NCBI RefSeq assembly: GCF_030272615.1 | Contig: NC_081409.1 | Coordinates: forward strand, 532,806,291-532,870,290 | DNA from: Cryptomeria japonica | Taxonomy: Eukaryota; Streptophyta; Pinopsida; Cupressales; Cupressaceae | Length of the DNA stretch: 64,000 bases | Reading direction: 5' to 3' | Shown here: one piece after another, positions 29,748-42,147 of the stretch | How positions within the stretch are numbered: position 1 is the stretch's first letter | Layout of the letters: each line of letters begins with the position of its first letter | The notes under the pieces: generated by a model | Told to the model about the DNA's origin: nothing | Databases searched by the model: none | The model's input: only the letters and a program-made list of their open reading frames with translations | Translations under genes and position numbers: made by a program

Positions 29748-32700
29748 TAGCTTTTCATCTTTTGTTTGATAATCATCAGTTACTTGACGGATGACAAGTT
29801 GAGAATCCCCAAAAACACGAAGTTCTTGGATCTTCCACTGAATTGCAATTCTTAGCCCAATTGTTAATGCCTCGTATTCCGCTATATTGTTGGTGCAAGG
29901 AAATGATAAGCGGTATGACTTTGGTATAGAATCACCCTAGAGAGTTATAAAAAGTATACCTGCTCCTGCCCCATGCTGTGTGTATGAGCCGTCAAAATAT
30001 AATTGCCATGGCTTTGCAGGTGATATCGTTAGAATGGACTCATCTGGAAATTCTGACTGTAGAGGAACATCATCTATCATGGGAGCATCTGCCAGTTGAT
30101 CTGCGATGGCTTGTCCTTTTATAGCTTTTCTGTCCACGTATTCAATGTTGAATTCACTCAAGATCATTACCCACTTGGCCAGCCGCCCAGTAAGTGTAGC
30201 TTTGTTGAGAAGATATTTTAGTGGATCAATTCTGGCAATCAACCTAGTCTTGTGAGTGAGCATATAATGTCATAATTTCTGTGAAGCAAAGACCACAGCG
30301 AGACATGCACGCTCAATTGGTGTGTAGTTCAGCTCATATCCCACCAATGTGCGACTGATATAGTAGACCGCTTTTTCCTTGCCGTCAGGTATTTGCTGTG
30401 CTAAAAGTGCCCCCGGTGCTGTTGGAGTAGCTGATATGTAAAGTAGCAATGGTTGATCTAGAATTGGTGGCATCAAAACTGGCGGGTTCAAAAGATAGTC
30501 TTTAAGTGCCTGAAAAGCCTGTTGACAGTTCTCATCCCATTTGAACTTGATGTTTTTGTGTAGCAGGTGCTGGAAAGGATTGCACTTATCTGCAAGTTGT
30601 GCTATGAATCTTCGTATGGACTGGAGTCTCCCTTGTAAAGACCGAAGTTGACTGATATTCTTGGGTGGCGGCATGTCCAAAATAGCCTTGACCTTTGCTG
30701 GATCAGCCTCTATTCCTCTTTTAGACACAATGAATCCTAGGAGCTTCTCGGAGGTTACTCCAAAGACACATTTCTTAGGATTTAATCTTACCTTGTACTT
30801 TTCCAACCGATCAAAAGCAACTGAAAGTATGTCCAAGTGTGTATTTCTGTCTATTGATTTAACCAAAAGATCATCAACATAATCTTCCACGGTTATGTGC
30901 ATGAGATCATGGAAGATAGTAGTCATAGCTTGTTGATACGTGGCACCTGCATTTTTCAGCCCAAAGGGCATGACATTCCAGCAGAAGGTTCCCCATGGAC
31001 AAGTAAATGATGTTTTATGTTGATCTTCGGGTGCTATCCTGATTTGATTATATCCAAAAAATCCGTCCATTAAGGATAACATCTCATGGCCTGCTGTGAG
31101 ATCAACAATTAAATCAATGTTTGGTAATGGGAAATCGTCCTTTGGACAAGCCTTGTTGATATCCCTGAAGTCTGTACATATTCGGATGTTGCGATCTGGT
31201 TTGCTAACAGGTACTAAGTTGGAAATCCATTCGGGATAATCAATTGGACGTATGAATCCGACATCCAGTAATTTCTCCAGCTCTGCCTTGACTAATAATG
31301 CCACTTGTGGATGCATTTTCCTCAATTTCTGCTTTACTGGTTTTGCCCCCGGTTTGACTGTTAAATGATGCATTACTAAATCCTGGTCTAGTCCAGGCAT
31401 ATCAGCATAAGACCATGCGAAGTTGATTTGTCGTTCCTTAAAGAAGCCTATGAATCTTTCTCTCTCGGCCTCTGTCAATGATTGAGCCAAAAATATGTTA
31501 TGTGGAACCTTTGCTGTGCCAATGTTTGTCTTTATAGTCTCCTCTACCAACATGGATGATTTTTCCTCATATGATGCTGGGAGAATGTCAAGCCTTCCAT
31601 CTTCGGGCGCCTCAGAGAGGTTTTCACCCTCAGATACATCCTTTCTTTTTACTTTTTCGGAGTCAGATAGCGCCACAGTGTGGTTTTCGCCATAAAACCC
31701 TTGTTTTGTTTTTATTTTCACATTTTTGCGACTAGAAGGCCCGACACCCTCACCAAAGTATGCCATGTTATTAAGCTCTATGGTGTATCCTTCTTTATGG
31801 TCTCCAGGAGGAAGATCATTGCGAATGCCAAGATAATCAACAATAGCTTCGTCATTTTGAAATGTATCAAGCTGTGCTGGTCCATCCTGATCCCAGTCAA
31901 TGAGTTGGGGGTGAATAAGGGGAAGGTCTTTAGTGTTTTTAGAGTCCACAAGGCTAATAGTGAAGATGTGGTTATATTCAAGTATGTCAAGATAGTCATC
32001 GAGGTCATCAATGGCACTCTCCTCGTCAGTTTTGATCGTGAGCGAATCCAAATTGTCGTTACTAGTAGCGCATTCCGGAACAGGTGTTCTCATCCTATGT
32101 GATTTCATCTTAGAACCTTGAGACGAGGACTGTGCGGGATCCTTATGGGTTGGTTCTTGACCAACTCTGAACTTTTTGTAAAATTCCTCCTCCTCTATGG
32201 GTTCATCTGGCTCTCTGAATGTTTCAGTGAGCTCATAGTCACTGGAGGATTTGTCTGAACCCCATTCCCACTCATTGGAGTCTGTGGAAGGATAATCCTC
32301 TTGTTGAACTTCAGCGACTTTGACTCGCCATACCTGTTTTGTTCCTTTATTGTGTAGTCTGGGATTTAGAAAACCAAGCCCTTTTGAGCGTTCCTTTCTT
32401 GTAGTTAGCTCAGGTTGCAAGGGTTCCATGACACCTTCTTTGCGTAGTCCGAGAGGGCTTTTTCCATCATACCCGAATTTTTGTAGCATTTTGAAGCCCT
32501 TGCCATAGTTCTCACAGGGTATAATGATTTGATCTTGTGTGTCCTTCTCAATGTCCTTATATAGCATTTTATATAAATTTTCTTCTTCTAGTTCACCCCA
32601 TTTTTGAAAGACGGTAGGATCCCATTTGAGTATCATGATGGAGATTTGCTTGTTAGGATGTGGTCTCCCATATTCCTTTGGGGAGTTCATGACTTGTCGT

Positions 32701-33641
32701 AAGAACATTGTTTGATTCAAAGTGTATTCTCCCATGCCTTTGTCTTGAAACTTGGCCCTAAGTTCACCTTTCTTGGATGTCGAAGGTTTTAATGACTCAG
32801 GATCAATATATGCTGAAGAAGGAGTAGCCTCACGATTGTTGGGAATGATAGTCTCAGTATGTGATCTCAAGTTATTGCAATATATGAATGGATTTGGATC
32901 ACCATTGACCGTTACCTCGACTCCATTATGAGGAAACTTAATGCACTGATGGTATGTTGATGGGACTGCCCTCATTTCATGAATCCACGGATGTCCTAGC
33001 AATATGTTGTACATGAGGTCTAGATCTAGGACTTGACAAACCACGTCCTTTGTGACTGGCCCTATTCTTAGTGGTAATATGACCGTGCCCTTGGACGAAC
33101 GCTCTTCATCATCATAAGCCTTAATAGTGATTTGGTTTGTAGAATTTACAGCTTTGTCAGAATATCCCAATTGTCTGATGGTGCTCAATGTACAAATATT
33201 AAGACCTGCTCCTCCATCTATCAGGACTCGTTTTATTCGGTGTTTATGTATGAAGGCTTCAATATGTAGAGGTGCATTATGAGGCTGACTTATGGAGGCG
33301 TCATCGGCTTCTGTGAATGTGAGGGAGTGTGGAACAGATAAGTATCCCACCATGGCTTGAAACTGGTCCACGTTTAGATTAGTAGGGACAGCAGTATCTC
33401 TCAAGGTTTTATCAAGGATAGCTTTATGTGCAGGAGATATACGTAAGAGCTCAAGAATAGATATGAGCGCAGGTGTCTTCCCTAGTTGTTCTACAAGGTC
33501 GTACTCAGGTTTGGTTGATGAAAGATTGGTATTCTTAGTAGAGGCACCTGGCAATGTGATCTTACCTCGACGGGTTGTAACATGACATTCAGAGGTAGAT
33601 GCGGACGAAGATCCCACACCTTTTAGGACAATTTTGGGTCT
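29748..33641 (-). pseudogene. pol: E2 pol: protease, G-patch, RT, RNase H, archaeal RNase H (two stops)
   Basis: In order: spacer, protease motif LIDGGAGLNIC, a G-patch-like segment (YGKGFKMLQKFGYDGKSPLG, later GLGF), acidic linker, RT with DFRDINKACP, DGFFGYNQI and YVDDLL, retroviral-like RNase H, then archaeal RNase H (YFDGSY, NIAEYEAL, GDSQLV). In-frame stops: TGA at 30270 in place of the Arg of KLRHY (CGA to TGA), and TAG at 29937 in place of the Gln of ITPQGD (CAG to TAG). A long stretch of 1115 codons (30270-33617) is open. Confidence 0.9.
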
Positions 33642-35769
33642 TTAAGAAGGATTCTCAGGATTTTTGTTTTTGATAGTAATGGTAGAAATATGATTGTCCA
33701 TTGAGATGTGATTAATAGTGGAATCATAATTGTAAGATTCTCTAGTGTAATTGGCTTGATCATCTGTGACTTTGCCTTTTCCTTTGTCATGTTTTGGGAA
33801 TGGTTCCTTAAACACCTCATGCTCTTGGTTAGATGAATGTCCCTCAATCTCAATATCTCCTCTGTCAATGAGATCTTGCACAATGTTTTTCAGTCGATGG
33901 CAATTACTTGTCTTATGACCCTTGCTCTTATGAAATTCGCAAAATTCATCATCATTCCACCAATTCGGTTTTACCTTTGGTTCATATGGAGGAAAATCTG
34001 GGACCGTGATCACTTTGTTTGCTACAAGCTTTTTGAATACTGATTCAAGTGGTTCTCCCAATGGAGTGTACTTCCTTCGTGGTTTGGAAGCTGTTTGATT
34101 GTTCACTTGATTGTTGGTAGAATTTGATCCAGAAAAGACGAACTTTGGTCTCATTGTATTGGCATCAACAACGCCATCATTAACTGTATTCTTGTTCTTG
34201 TTCCAAAATTTTTGGTTTGTCCTTTCTTTTGAAGTCCTCTTTGTTTTCTTTAAATAGTTTGATAACTCCTTGTTCAATTAAGACTTTTTCTGTTGCTAGG
34301 CCCTTTTCAATGACATCCTTGAATGTAGACAAACAAGCTTTTCTGAGATCATAGCCAATAGCTTTATTAATGCTTTGTGTGAACATCTCCACCATCTATT
34401 TTTGTGGGATTTCACAAGAGCATCGGCTAGCTAGGTTTCTCCATCTCTGTAAAAATGTTGCGAAAGATTCTCCTTCTTTTTGTTTCGTATTGCACAAGGT
34501 AGTAACTGAGACATCTATTTCAATGTTGTAAGAGAAATGTTGAATGAATGCTTCTGCCAAGTCGCCCCATGACTTAATACCGCAAGGTAATTGAGAAAAC
34601 CATTCCATAGCCTGATCTCCTAAGCTCTGTGGGAACAACCTCATTAAGTATGTTTCTTCTGCCGCTACCTCAATACAAGCTGTGAAGAATTGTCTTATGT
34701 GTGCCTTGGGGTCTCCTCTCCCTCTATATTTGTCAAATTTTGGTGTTACAAAGTGCGGAGGAAACGGAGGCATTGGAATGCTCTTATCGAAGGGATAAGG
34801 GCATATATCTCTCATAGTATATGTGGGTTTTGATGTGCCCATGTCTTCCACTTTCTTTTGTAGATCTCTAATTTGTTGCTCCAAATTATTTTTGGGAGGA
34901 GATGGATTTCTTGTAGCATATCCCATGTTTGAAACACCTATTTGAGGAGGAGCTTGCTGCATATATGGATGATACTGATCGTAGACATGTCCATATGGAG
35001 GTCTATATTGTTGCGACATATATGGAGCACTTGGCATAACTTCTTGTTGGGGGACCCCATATCTGTTTTGCGTATATAAACCATATTCAATAGGCCTTTC
35101 ATTTTCCATTGTGTTGCCCCTAATTTTGACATGGGGTCTCCTTGTGTCAAAATTTTGAGGATGTCCTTGAGTATCCACTCGTCTTGATGGATCTAAACCT
35201 TGAGCATGTGTTTGAGCATAGGGCCTCCATGAGGGTCTTTGATTGTAAGTATCATATGCTTGAGCTTGTGTATGTGGGATCTCTGGTTTTTGAAGCAAAA
35301 CTGATGGTGACTCCGACATCATATTATTCGGTCCTCTATTTCCTCCACTATTTGGTCTCCTTTGATCCATGTTGAGTTGAGTTTGCTGTGAGGGTCGACT
35401 TTCCATAAGTTGAGATAAGTCAAAATCATGTGGTATTTTAGCTCCACTTTGTGCCATCATGTTTAAAAAGTATTGACGATCTCTCCTCATTATCTCTTCA
35501 ACCAACCTATTGAATTGAGGATCCATTATGGATTCTTGTATGTCTGCTGATAGTATTGAAGAATTGTCCACTGTGTCATTGTGTGTAGCATTGTTTATAG
35601 TGTTTGTGCTCTCCACATTTGGATTGTGTCTATAAACATTCATGTCTGGTAATGTAGTGTGCTCAGGATTGTAGAATAGATCATTGTCATACTCATAAGA
35701 ACTCATGTTTACGGATTCTTGAGCTTCTTTAGCTATTCTCCTAGATTTTTGAAGGCGGGTTTCAACCAT
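33642..35769 (-). pseudogene. gag: E2 gag, broken by two stops and a frameshift
   Basis: Starts at ATG 35769. The N-terminal half is long and Gln/Pro/Tyr-rich; the capsid-like domain has PKFDKYRGRGDPKAHIRQFF, LMRLFPQSLG and FLQRWRNLASRC, then a Tat-type zinc motif CEFHKSKGHKTSNC. Lesions: TAG at 34396 after EIPQK; a one-base indel near 34205 in an A/T run (KDKPK continues in another frame as FWNKNKN); TAA at 33642 before RPKIV. The rest aligns well with E1 Gag except for the extended N-terminus. Confidence 0.9.
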
Positions 35770-36254
35770 GAACTAGGTGTTAGACCAAGATGTGAGAAAC
35801 TAGATGAAAAATGACAAGAGTGTGGAAGACCAAGAGTTGTATGGAGTGTAAATGAATCTTGGGGTGTACTTGCAATGTCCAAAGTGTAAGACCAAATATG
35901 TAAGTAGTAGAGTAGGTGTGACTTCCAAAGAGAGGATAGTTTCTCTTGATGAGGTAAGCTGACCTTGACTCTAAGTAAGACCAAATGAGACCCAAAGGTA
36001 AGAAACCTTGATGAGGGACCACTTAGCAAAGTGTAGTTGTATGTAGTGTGTTGAAAGAGTATAGTGAGGACAAGCAAGTGACCTTTTGACTCAAGTTTAG
36101 ACAATTGTGAATGTAAAATGAGGTATGAAGCAATGATGGACTGTGTGAAACCTTATAACAGGCTGAATGCTAGATGAAACCTGAAGAGACAACCTAAGAA
36201 GCTCAAGTATGCCGAAACTAATTTTCTTTGTTTGCTTAACTGTTAAAGTTTTCA

Positions 36255-36415
36255 AATCCTGACACAGACGCCTCTGTATACTTCACAGACGCGTTTCCCA
36301 GACATAGACGCCCCTCTATTTGACACAGACGTTGATAAAAACATAGACGCTATTCTGTACTTCACAGATGCGCTTATCTGACGCAGACGCGGTTTGAACA
36401 GACACAGACGCGTTT
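36255..36415 (-). repeat. CGCGTCTGTG array in E2 leader, gag-proximal
   Basis: About eight degenerate copies, plus strand CACAGACGCG or CATAGACGC, spaced about 20 bp, upstream of gag in element sense. Confidence 0.8.
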
Positions 36416-37624
36416 CTGTAACCTTAGTGCAATTTTTCCTATCTGTGAAGTTGTTTTGTTGTGACCAAATCTGATTTTTCGACTGTTTTTCGTGACAAGA
36501 GGACACAATCTTGATGACTCAATGTTTGCAAACTGTTTAGACTCCAAAAGTGTGATGTTTGATGTAAAAAGTTTTTTGCATACACTTGAAGACACAAAAG
36601 ACACAATGTTTTGCTGTTTTGTCTTGAATGTTTGAGTGTTTATCATAAGTCAAGCACAAATCTTAGGGCTAGCCAAGACAATAGTTGTTGATCCCACATA
36701 GGGTTTTACCCCCGAGGCTATGCTATTCAGAGCGGATACTTAGATGCTTGACCTCACTGGCTCCACCCTCGGCACTCACTTCTCGGGTCAGCCAAGCATC
36801 AGTCCCCATGAAAACTCCCCATGGCGAACTTTGTATCTCTACTAAGAACCGTATGTGTGTGGGCCGCTACTAGAGGTCCGACCTCCTACCTCAACAACTA
36901 GAAGGATTTGGGCATCTAAAACAAAGAGGTGCTAGTAAGGGCATCCGCTCGTGTGGCCATACATGCGGCACTTTCAGCTCTGTAAATACAGAAGGCTCCC
37001 AGCCGGTAGGGGTTACGCCCTACAAATGATCAAATAAATTTGATCAAATGGGTTTATGGGGAGACATAGTGTCGGTATGAACTAATCAGCACACGTTATC
37101 CATAGTTTTCACCATGAATACATTTGATTATAGTGGTTTGGATGAGGTGGGTTTTCCTCGCTACCACTTGGGTCGTTCTCTTCTCACTAGTAGTCCTAAT
37201 GACCACACGGGAAGACAGGCCCTCTAAAGAGTAAACAAAAAGAGCCTATTGCTCAAGACACAAAAGACAATGATTCAATTTTAGTGCACCAATTGAAGTG
37301 TTTTCTAAGCTATGAAACAAGGCACACAATAAAAATTACAAAACCCTAGCTAAGGCCCTGCAACAAAATTGTTAGTAGTTTGGGTTGTTTCAAATGATAA
37401 CCCCTTCCTGCAAGCACACAAGTTAGGTAAATTTTAGAAAACCCAAAAAGACTTTGTGAAAAGGGGCCTTCAACAAAACGTATTTAGCCCCCAAAGCAAG
37501 CTACACAAAACCAGGTTAGCTAGATCTGCAAGGTTAGCCAAAAATAAACCAGATCTGAAACCCTAAGTACAAAATCCGAAAACCCGAATCGAAGAAACTT
37601 GAAAAATTTGCAAAACAGAAAGCA

Positions 37625-37885
37625 CAGATGCCTTTATACCAGACACAGACGCGTCTGCACGACACAGACGCTGTTCTGTGATTCACAGACACGATCAAAG
37701 GTCACAGACGCGACTCCAGAACGCAGACGTGATAAGATCAGTCACAGACGCGGTTAAAATTTTCAGACGCGATTCGGAAAACCTGCAAAAATAAAAATCT
37801 GGCAAAACACAGGTGCGATTCACGATATCACAGACGCTTCTGAAACACAAAAACGTGATCCGAACACTCGCAGACGCGGAAAAAA
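37625..37885 (-). repeat. CGCGTCTGTG array in E2 leader, PBS-proximal
   Basis: About eleven copies of CACAGACGCG-like sequence (plus-strand reading) starting less than 100 bp downstream of the PBS in element sense. Confidence 0.8.
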
Positions 37886-37970
37886 ACCTAAAATGTCGTC
37901 GAAATCGTCCGATCTGCAACTTCAAAAATGCAAAATCTGCAACAAAAATGTTAAATGCAAAGGGACAAGA

Positions 37971-37988
37971 GTCCCACCGGGTGTGCCA
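37971..37988 (-). other. E2 primer binding site
   Basis: Minus strand TGGCACACCCGGTGGGAC, 3 nt inside the 5' LTR. Starts TGG; the tRNA is not assigned (not iMet). Confidence 0.75.
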
Positions 37989-37991
37989 AAA

Positions 37992-38792
37992 TGTATATGG
38001 TGAAAATGAATAACAATAATAACAATATTGAAAGACTAAAATGGATTCAACCACTAAACCCTAGCCTAACAATGAACAAAGATCCACCATAACATATGAA
38101 GATAACCTAAGACAATGCAAAATAACTCAAAATCACAAAGATTATACCATCACATGTCCAATAGGGTTTTGATCTCCATTCTTCCTATCTCCATTGATCT
38201 TGTTTGATATATTTGCTCTCAGATTTTTATATGCACAAGAGCTCAATAAAGAACGGAATGTGGTTGCAAGTGGAATTGTAGTGTAGCCAAGTACTCCAAA
38301 ATCAGTCATTAGGATGTGTCATTAGAATGCTTCATTAGGGTTTGACAATGAAGAAAGCATCTCCTTAAATAGAAGACACAATGAGAAAATGGAGGGTTAA
38401 GATTGAGAGGTGTAAAAAGAGAGGTCGGCTAGGATTAGAGGGTAGGTATAAGAAATACCAAAATAATGAAAGAGGTAGGTAGTGTAGGAATTAAGAGATG
38501 GATGACATGTGTCATGGGTAGAAAAAGATAATGAATTAATTAAATAAATAAAGATCTATTTAATTAATAGAAGAAGTAGGACAATTAAATAAATAAAATA
38601 TTTATTTAATTTAGGAAAGGGATAATTTAAATAAATAAATGTATTTATTTAAATGAGAAATAAGGCTAGAAGAGGATAAATGAATTAATTAAAATAAATA
38701 AAGATTTATTTAATTAATAGAAGAATTAGGCTTAGATAATTAAATAAATAAAATATTTATTTAATTAGACATGACAATTTTGAGTGTCTACA
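37992..38792 (-). repeat. E2 5' LTR
   Basis: 801 bp, plus strand TGTATATGG...GTCTACA. The TATA-like element on the minus strand is near 38365-38372 (CTATTTAA). Contains the AT palindrome array 38535-38775. Confidence 0.95.
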
Positions 38793-39316
38793 ATCACTAA
38801 CGAATGAGCCTTAGGGTTTGAGAACTTTTAACCAGTAGACGCTTTCCACTTAGTAAATATAACACAACTAATATGATCGATTAACTTGCTTGACAATGCG
38901 TTGTGATTGATATAAATACCTTGAATTTTGCTTCAGTAGAGATTTGGTCGCCTTTGAATCACTTCGCTCTGCTTTCTGAAAACTTGGTAAGTATAAAATG
39001 ACCGCGCAAAAGATTTAAGTACACATTATACCTTATCGGGCTCCATACAGTTAGGTTAGAAAACACTAAATGCACTCGGTTCCACTAAACCAATTTACCT
39101 TTCTTTTTGTGCTTTTACCAAGTAGCTAGACTTCCTATATTTACCGACTTGACAGGCTTCCTGCATTTACCGACTTGACTAGTGCTCCAAAAGACTTGAT
39201 AAAATTTCAAACTTGCTAATCTTAGTTATGTAGATTTTGAATTAAGTACATGATAAAATAGGAACTGTTTAAGATTTTAACCTTGAGAGAATGCATTCCC
39301 TTCATACCTTTACCGA
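38793..39316 (-). other. E3 spacer between gag-like ORF and ORF2
   Basis: Begins with the ATCAC duplication of E2. About 0.5 kb, no ORF. With the 21 bp left of E2 it forms the intercistronic spacer of E3. Confidence 0.6.
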
Positions 39317-40669
39317 TTAATTTGGAATAGATGCACCTAACTTGGTAGGTAAGGTGCTTTCTTCATTTGACACAATTTCCTTCTTTTTCCAAATCATCTG
39401 GAATTTTCTTTTTATTTCTTTAATATCTCCTCTAGGTTGATCTCTGCAATCTCTAGCCAAGTGTCCGACTTTGTGACAATGAAAACATGCCATACCAGGA
39501 TTTCTCCATGATCTTCGGTTGTTCATTCCAAACCTTATAAAGTAGTTGGCACTTATATGTCCATATCTTCCATAGCATTCACACCATATCCTTGTATTGT
39601 GATCCCATGGTACTGTAGTATGCTGTCGGTTGATATCTATGTGAGATCGGTAACCTCTAGTATTTTCTCGGTGTGCAGACCACATATAGTTCATCTACTT
39701 AAACCAACACTTCTCGGTACTGTGTCCATATCTATTGTAGTTTTTACAAAACCCTTTGAATTTTGCCTTCTGATAATTGTTAGCAGTCTTTGTCCTACAT
39801 TGATTAGATGTGTGACCATACTTATTGCAATTATTACAATAACCATTAGACCTAGTGACATTCGGTTGCTTACCTTTTTTGATTCGGCACAAGTTGGCAG
39901 TATGTCCTTGTTTTCCATAGTAGTTGCAAATAAGCTTCTTTCCTTTGATGTTTTTCTTGTTTCCAGCTTACTTTGATGATTCTCCTCTCTCGGTAGTGTG
40001 GATTCCCTTCTCGATAGAGTCTTTTCCTTTGTAACCGAGTCCTGCATCTTTGTTGGTTCTTCTTGTATTTAGTTGCTCATCCAACATCTTTGATGCTTCA
40101 TAACTCTTCTTCAGTGTTTCTTTTGATTTCTTCTCTGTTTCAAGTTCATCGGCTAATCTTGATAGTTCAAGTTTCAATGCTTGATTCTCATCATCTTTCA
40201 TATTTTCTTCATGATATGCATAACCCAATTGATTTGATAGATTACTTTGAATTCTAGTCATCCTAGTGATTTCATCATTCTTTTCAGACACTAATGCTTC
40301 AAGCTGTTGTTTTTCTCTTTCTAGATCTCTTAATTTATCCTCGGCTGTCCTCAATGCATCAAGATTTTCAGTCATCTATGTGCTGAAATACTCATGTTCT
40401 CTTTTCATTGCTTTTAGCTGATCAGTCAGTGCTTTGTTCTTTTCTTTCAATGCTCCAATCATTTCTTTAGTCTCTTCAGATATACTATTCTCAGATGATG
40501 TCTCAATTTGTTCCACCAGCTCTTGAGAGTCCTGCAAGTCATCAAACAATCTTCTTCTAACTTTCAGAGATCTTTGCATTTGTTTCTTCATGTCAGCAAT
40601 CACTTGATTAGCATGATCCAATTCATTTTGAAGATTCACAATTCTTCGAGTTTTTTTGTAGCCTTCCAT
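39317..40669 (-). pseudogene. E3 gag-like protein: coiled coil plus five CCHC knuckles
   Basis: The first in-frame ATG is at 40669 (MEGYKKTRRIVNLQ), about 40 bp from the PBS. The frame runs about 450 codons without a frameshift but has three stops (40376, 39968, 39695). The N-terminal two thirds is a heptad-rich coiled coil. Then come five CX2CX4HX4C-type knuckles: two are intact (CNNCNKYGHTSNQC, CFHCHKVGHLARDC) and three have a Tyr where Cys is expected (CNYYGKQGH, CKNYNRYGH, GHISANY). It probably binds RNA like Gag. It lacks the usual copia UBN2-type or gypsy capsid domain before the coiled coil. Confidence 0.7.
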
Positions 40670-40710
40670 TGATAAGATCTTTCTCTTTAGGCAGTTAAAC
40701 CCTTTTCCAA

Positions 40711-40729
40711 GATTCAATCTCTAATACCA
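40711..40729 (-). other. E3 primer binding site (tRNA-iMet type)
   Basis: Minus strand TGGTATTAGAGATTGAATC, 2 nt inside the LTR, resembling the iMet complement TGGTATCAGAGC. Confidence 0.75.
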
Positions 40730-40731
40730 AT

Positions 40732-41916
40732 TGTTAGGCCCAATATGGAAAGCTAATGTACTAAGAGGGGAGGGGTGAATCAGTACTTCAAATCTTCTCT
40801 TCAACAATAACTTTACTATTAAGCATAAACTGAATATTTTTGAAACATAATATAATGCTAAAACAAACAAATAACAATCATACATGATTCACTTCATAAC
40901 ACATATATTTTGGTTATGCAAAAACTCCTTGTTAGATAGAAAAACTGTGGTGGGGATGGCACCCACAACTTCACTACTGCAATAATAAAGGTTGCTCGAT
41001 TAGAGCTACATGTTTAGCTATTTCTGATAGCTTACCCTATTAGGAGTATCAAGATCTTTAGATCTACCTTGCTAAAGGATTTTACAACACTTAATCTAAA
41101 TGCTGCACCTGGTTAAAGGCTTTACAATTTATAGACTTTGTTAGAGTCTTTTACCCTGTTAAAGGTTTCTCTTACAATTCAAAATATTACAATCAAAATC
41201 TTACAAAATATCTACAACTTCACATCTGAAATGTTATAGCAGATTCTATGTGCTCAAAATGAAATTACCTTGCTTATATCATACCTCGGTAACCCATAAA
41301 ATAACTCGGTAAACCTTTTAGTTTACTTTGTTCCTTCACTGTTCTCTGAAATCCTTCTCGGTGACCTCTGTGTATCTCTGTAACAGTCATAACACTTAGT
41401 GCTTTCTCATGATTTTTCTTTTCACATATGTCTTGCTTCACACTCATACACACATACACATTTGATCCTCAATTCATGTTGTATAAATAGATCTCTTATG
41501 ATGATGATCTTGTTCATGCTTTGATCTTACAAACATGATTCATCGATTGAATAACTATACAAAATATTTCATTGGATAGATGTCCTCAAAATCATACATC
41601 TTAAGTGCAATTTCCAATGTGATAACGGTTCCTTGTTCCTCGATCTTGTAACATGTTTCCCATATGTGTCTATGTTCAATGAATCTGGTAACACGTTTCA
41701 CTCGGTGTGTATCAACTCGGTATACCATATTTGCTGCTTGGTAGACATAGAATGTTACTCAGTAGACAACTCGGTGTATACTAAACTCTGTGACTTGTAA
41801 GTTTTGTAACCGACTGCTCTGTGCTTACTAACTAAATATTTCGGTAGTAATAATCGACTAGAGTATATAGAATGACTTTGGACATAAAACTAATGACAAC
41901 CTAGTAAATAGTAGCA
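40732..41916 (-). repeat. E3 5' LTR
   Basis: 1185 bp, plus strand TGTTAGGCCC...AGTAGCA, partner of 17251-18436. Followed by target duplication AACTT. Confidence 0.9.
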
Positions 41917-41921
41917 AACTT

Positions 41922-42147
41922 AAAATTTTATTCATAAATATAAAGTACAATGCATAACCAGAGTTAACAACTACTTATCAATAAGCAATAATGCATAATC
42001 ATATTCGCCAAATCACACTACAAAGCAGCATACTAGAATAACACATCACAATCATAATAAATTAACCATCCACATAAACCACAAAAATGTCAACCTTGGT
42101 CAACAAGGTAAAAAAGGGTATGAACAGGGTAGGGGTAGTACAGGTGC
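41922..42147 (-). repeat. LTR remnant of R family, right part
   Basis: Continues 17003-17250 across E3. ACTAGAATAACACATCACAA and the terminal TAGGGGTAGTACA parallel the outer end of the right arm of element R. Confidence 0.5.

Larger units (their letters stand above)
35770..37970 (-). other. E2 5' leader
   Basis: 2.2 kb without a convincing ORF. It holds two arrays of CACAGACGCG (plus-strand reading) and a GC-richer stretch at 36690-37210. In E1 the leader has similar length but no such array. Confidence 0.6.
22558..38792 (-). mobile_element. E2: Ty3/gypsy Tat-lineage element with antisense plant-mobile-domain gene
   Basis: 16.2 kb, bounded by 801-bp LTRs (22558-23358 and 37992-38792) and a perfect ATCAC target duplication (22553-22557 and 38793-38797). 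Minus-strand order: 5' LTR, PBS, leader, gag, pol (protease, G-patch, RT, RNase H, archaeal RNase H, integrase), then a plus-strand mobile-domain gene, PPT and 3' LTR. The LTRs differ at four positions by my comparison (0.5%). gag-pol carries four stops and one frameshift. It is inserted 16 bp upstream of the E3 ORF2 start. Confidence 0.95.
17251..41916 (-). mobile_element. E3: non-autonomous LTR retrotransposon hosting E2
   Basis: Bounded by LTRs 17251-18436 and 40732-41916 with a perfect 5-bp target duplication AACTT (17246-17250 and 41917-41921). In element sense: 5' LTR, iMet-like PBS, CCHC gag-like ORF, about 0.5 kb spacer, a second ORF of about 1054 codons, PPT, 3' LTR. Without E2 and its ATCAC duplication it is about 8.4 kb. 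I see no protease, RT, RNase H or integrase motif in any remaining part. LTRs differ by several percent by eye, older than the nested E2. Confidence 0.88.

Noticed and set aside
36252-36646. Minus-strand ORFs with Cys/Val/Arg repeats
   Set aside because: Translations of the CACAGACGCG array.
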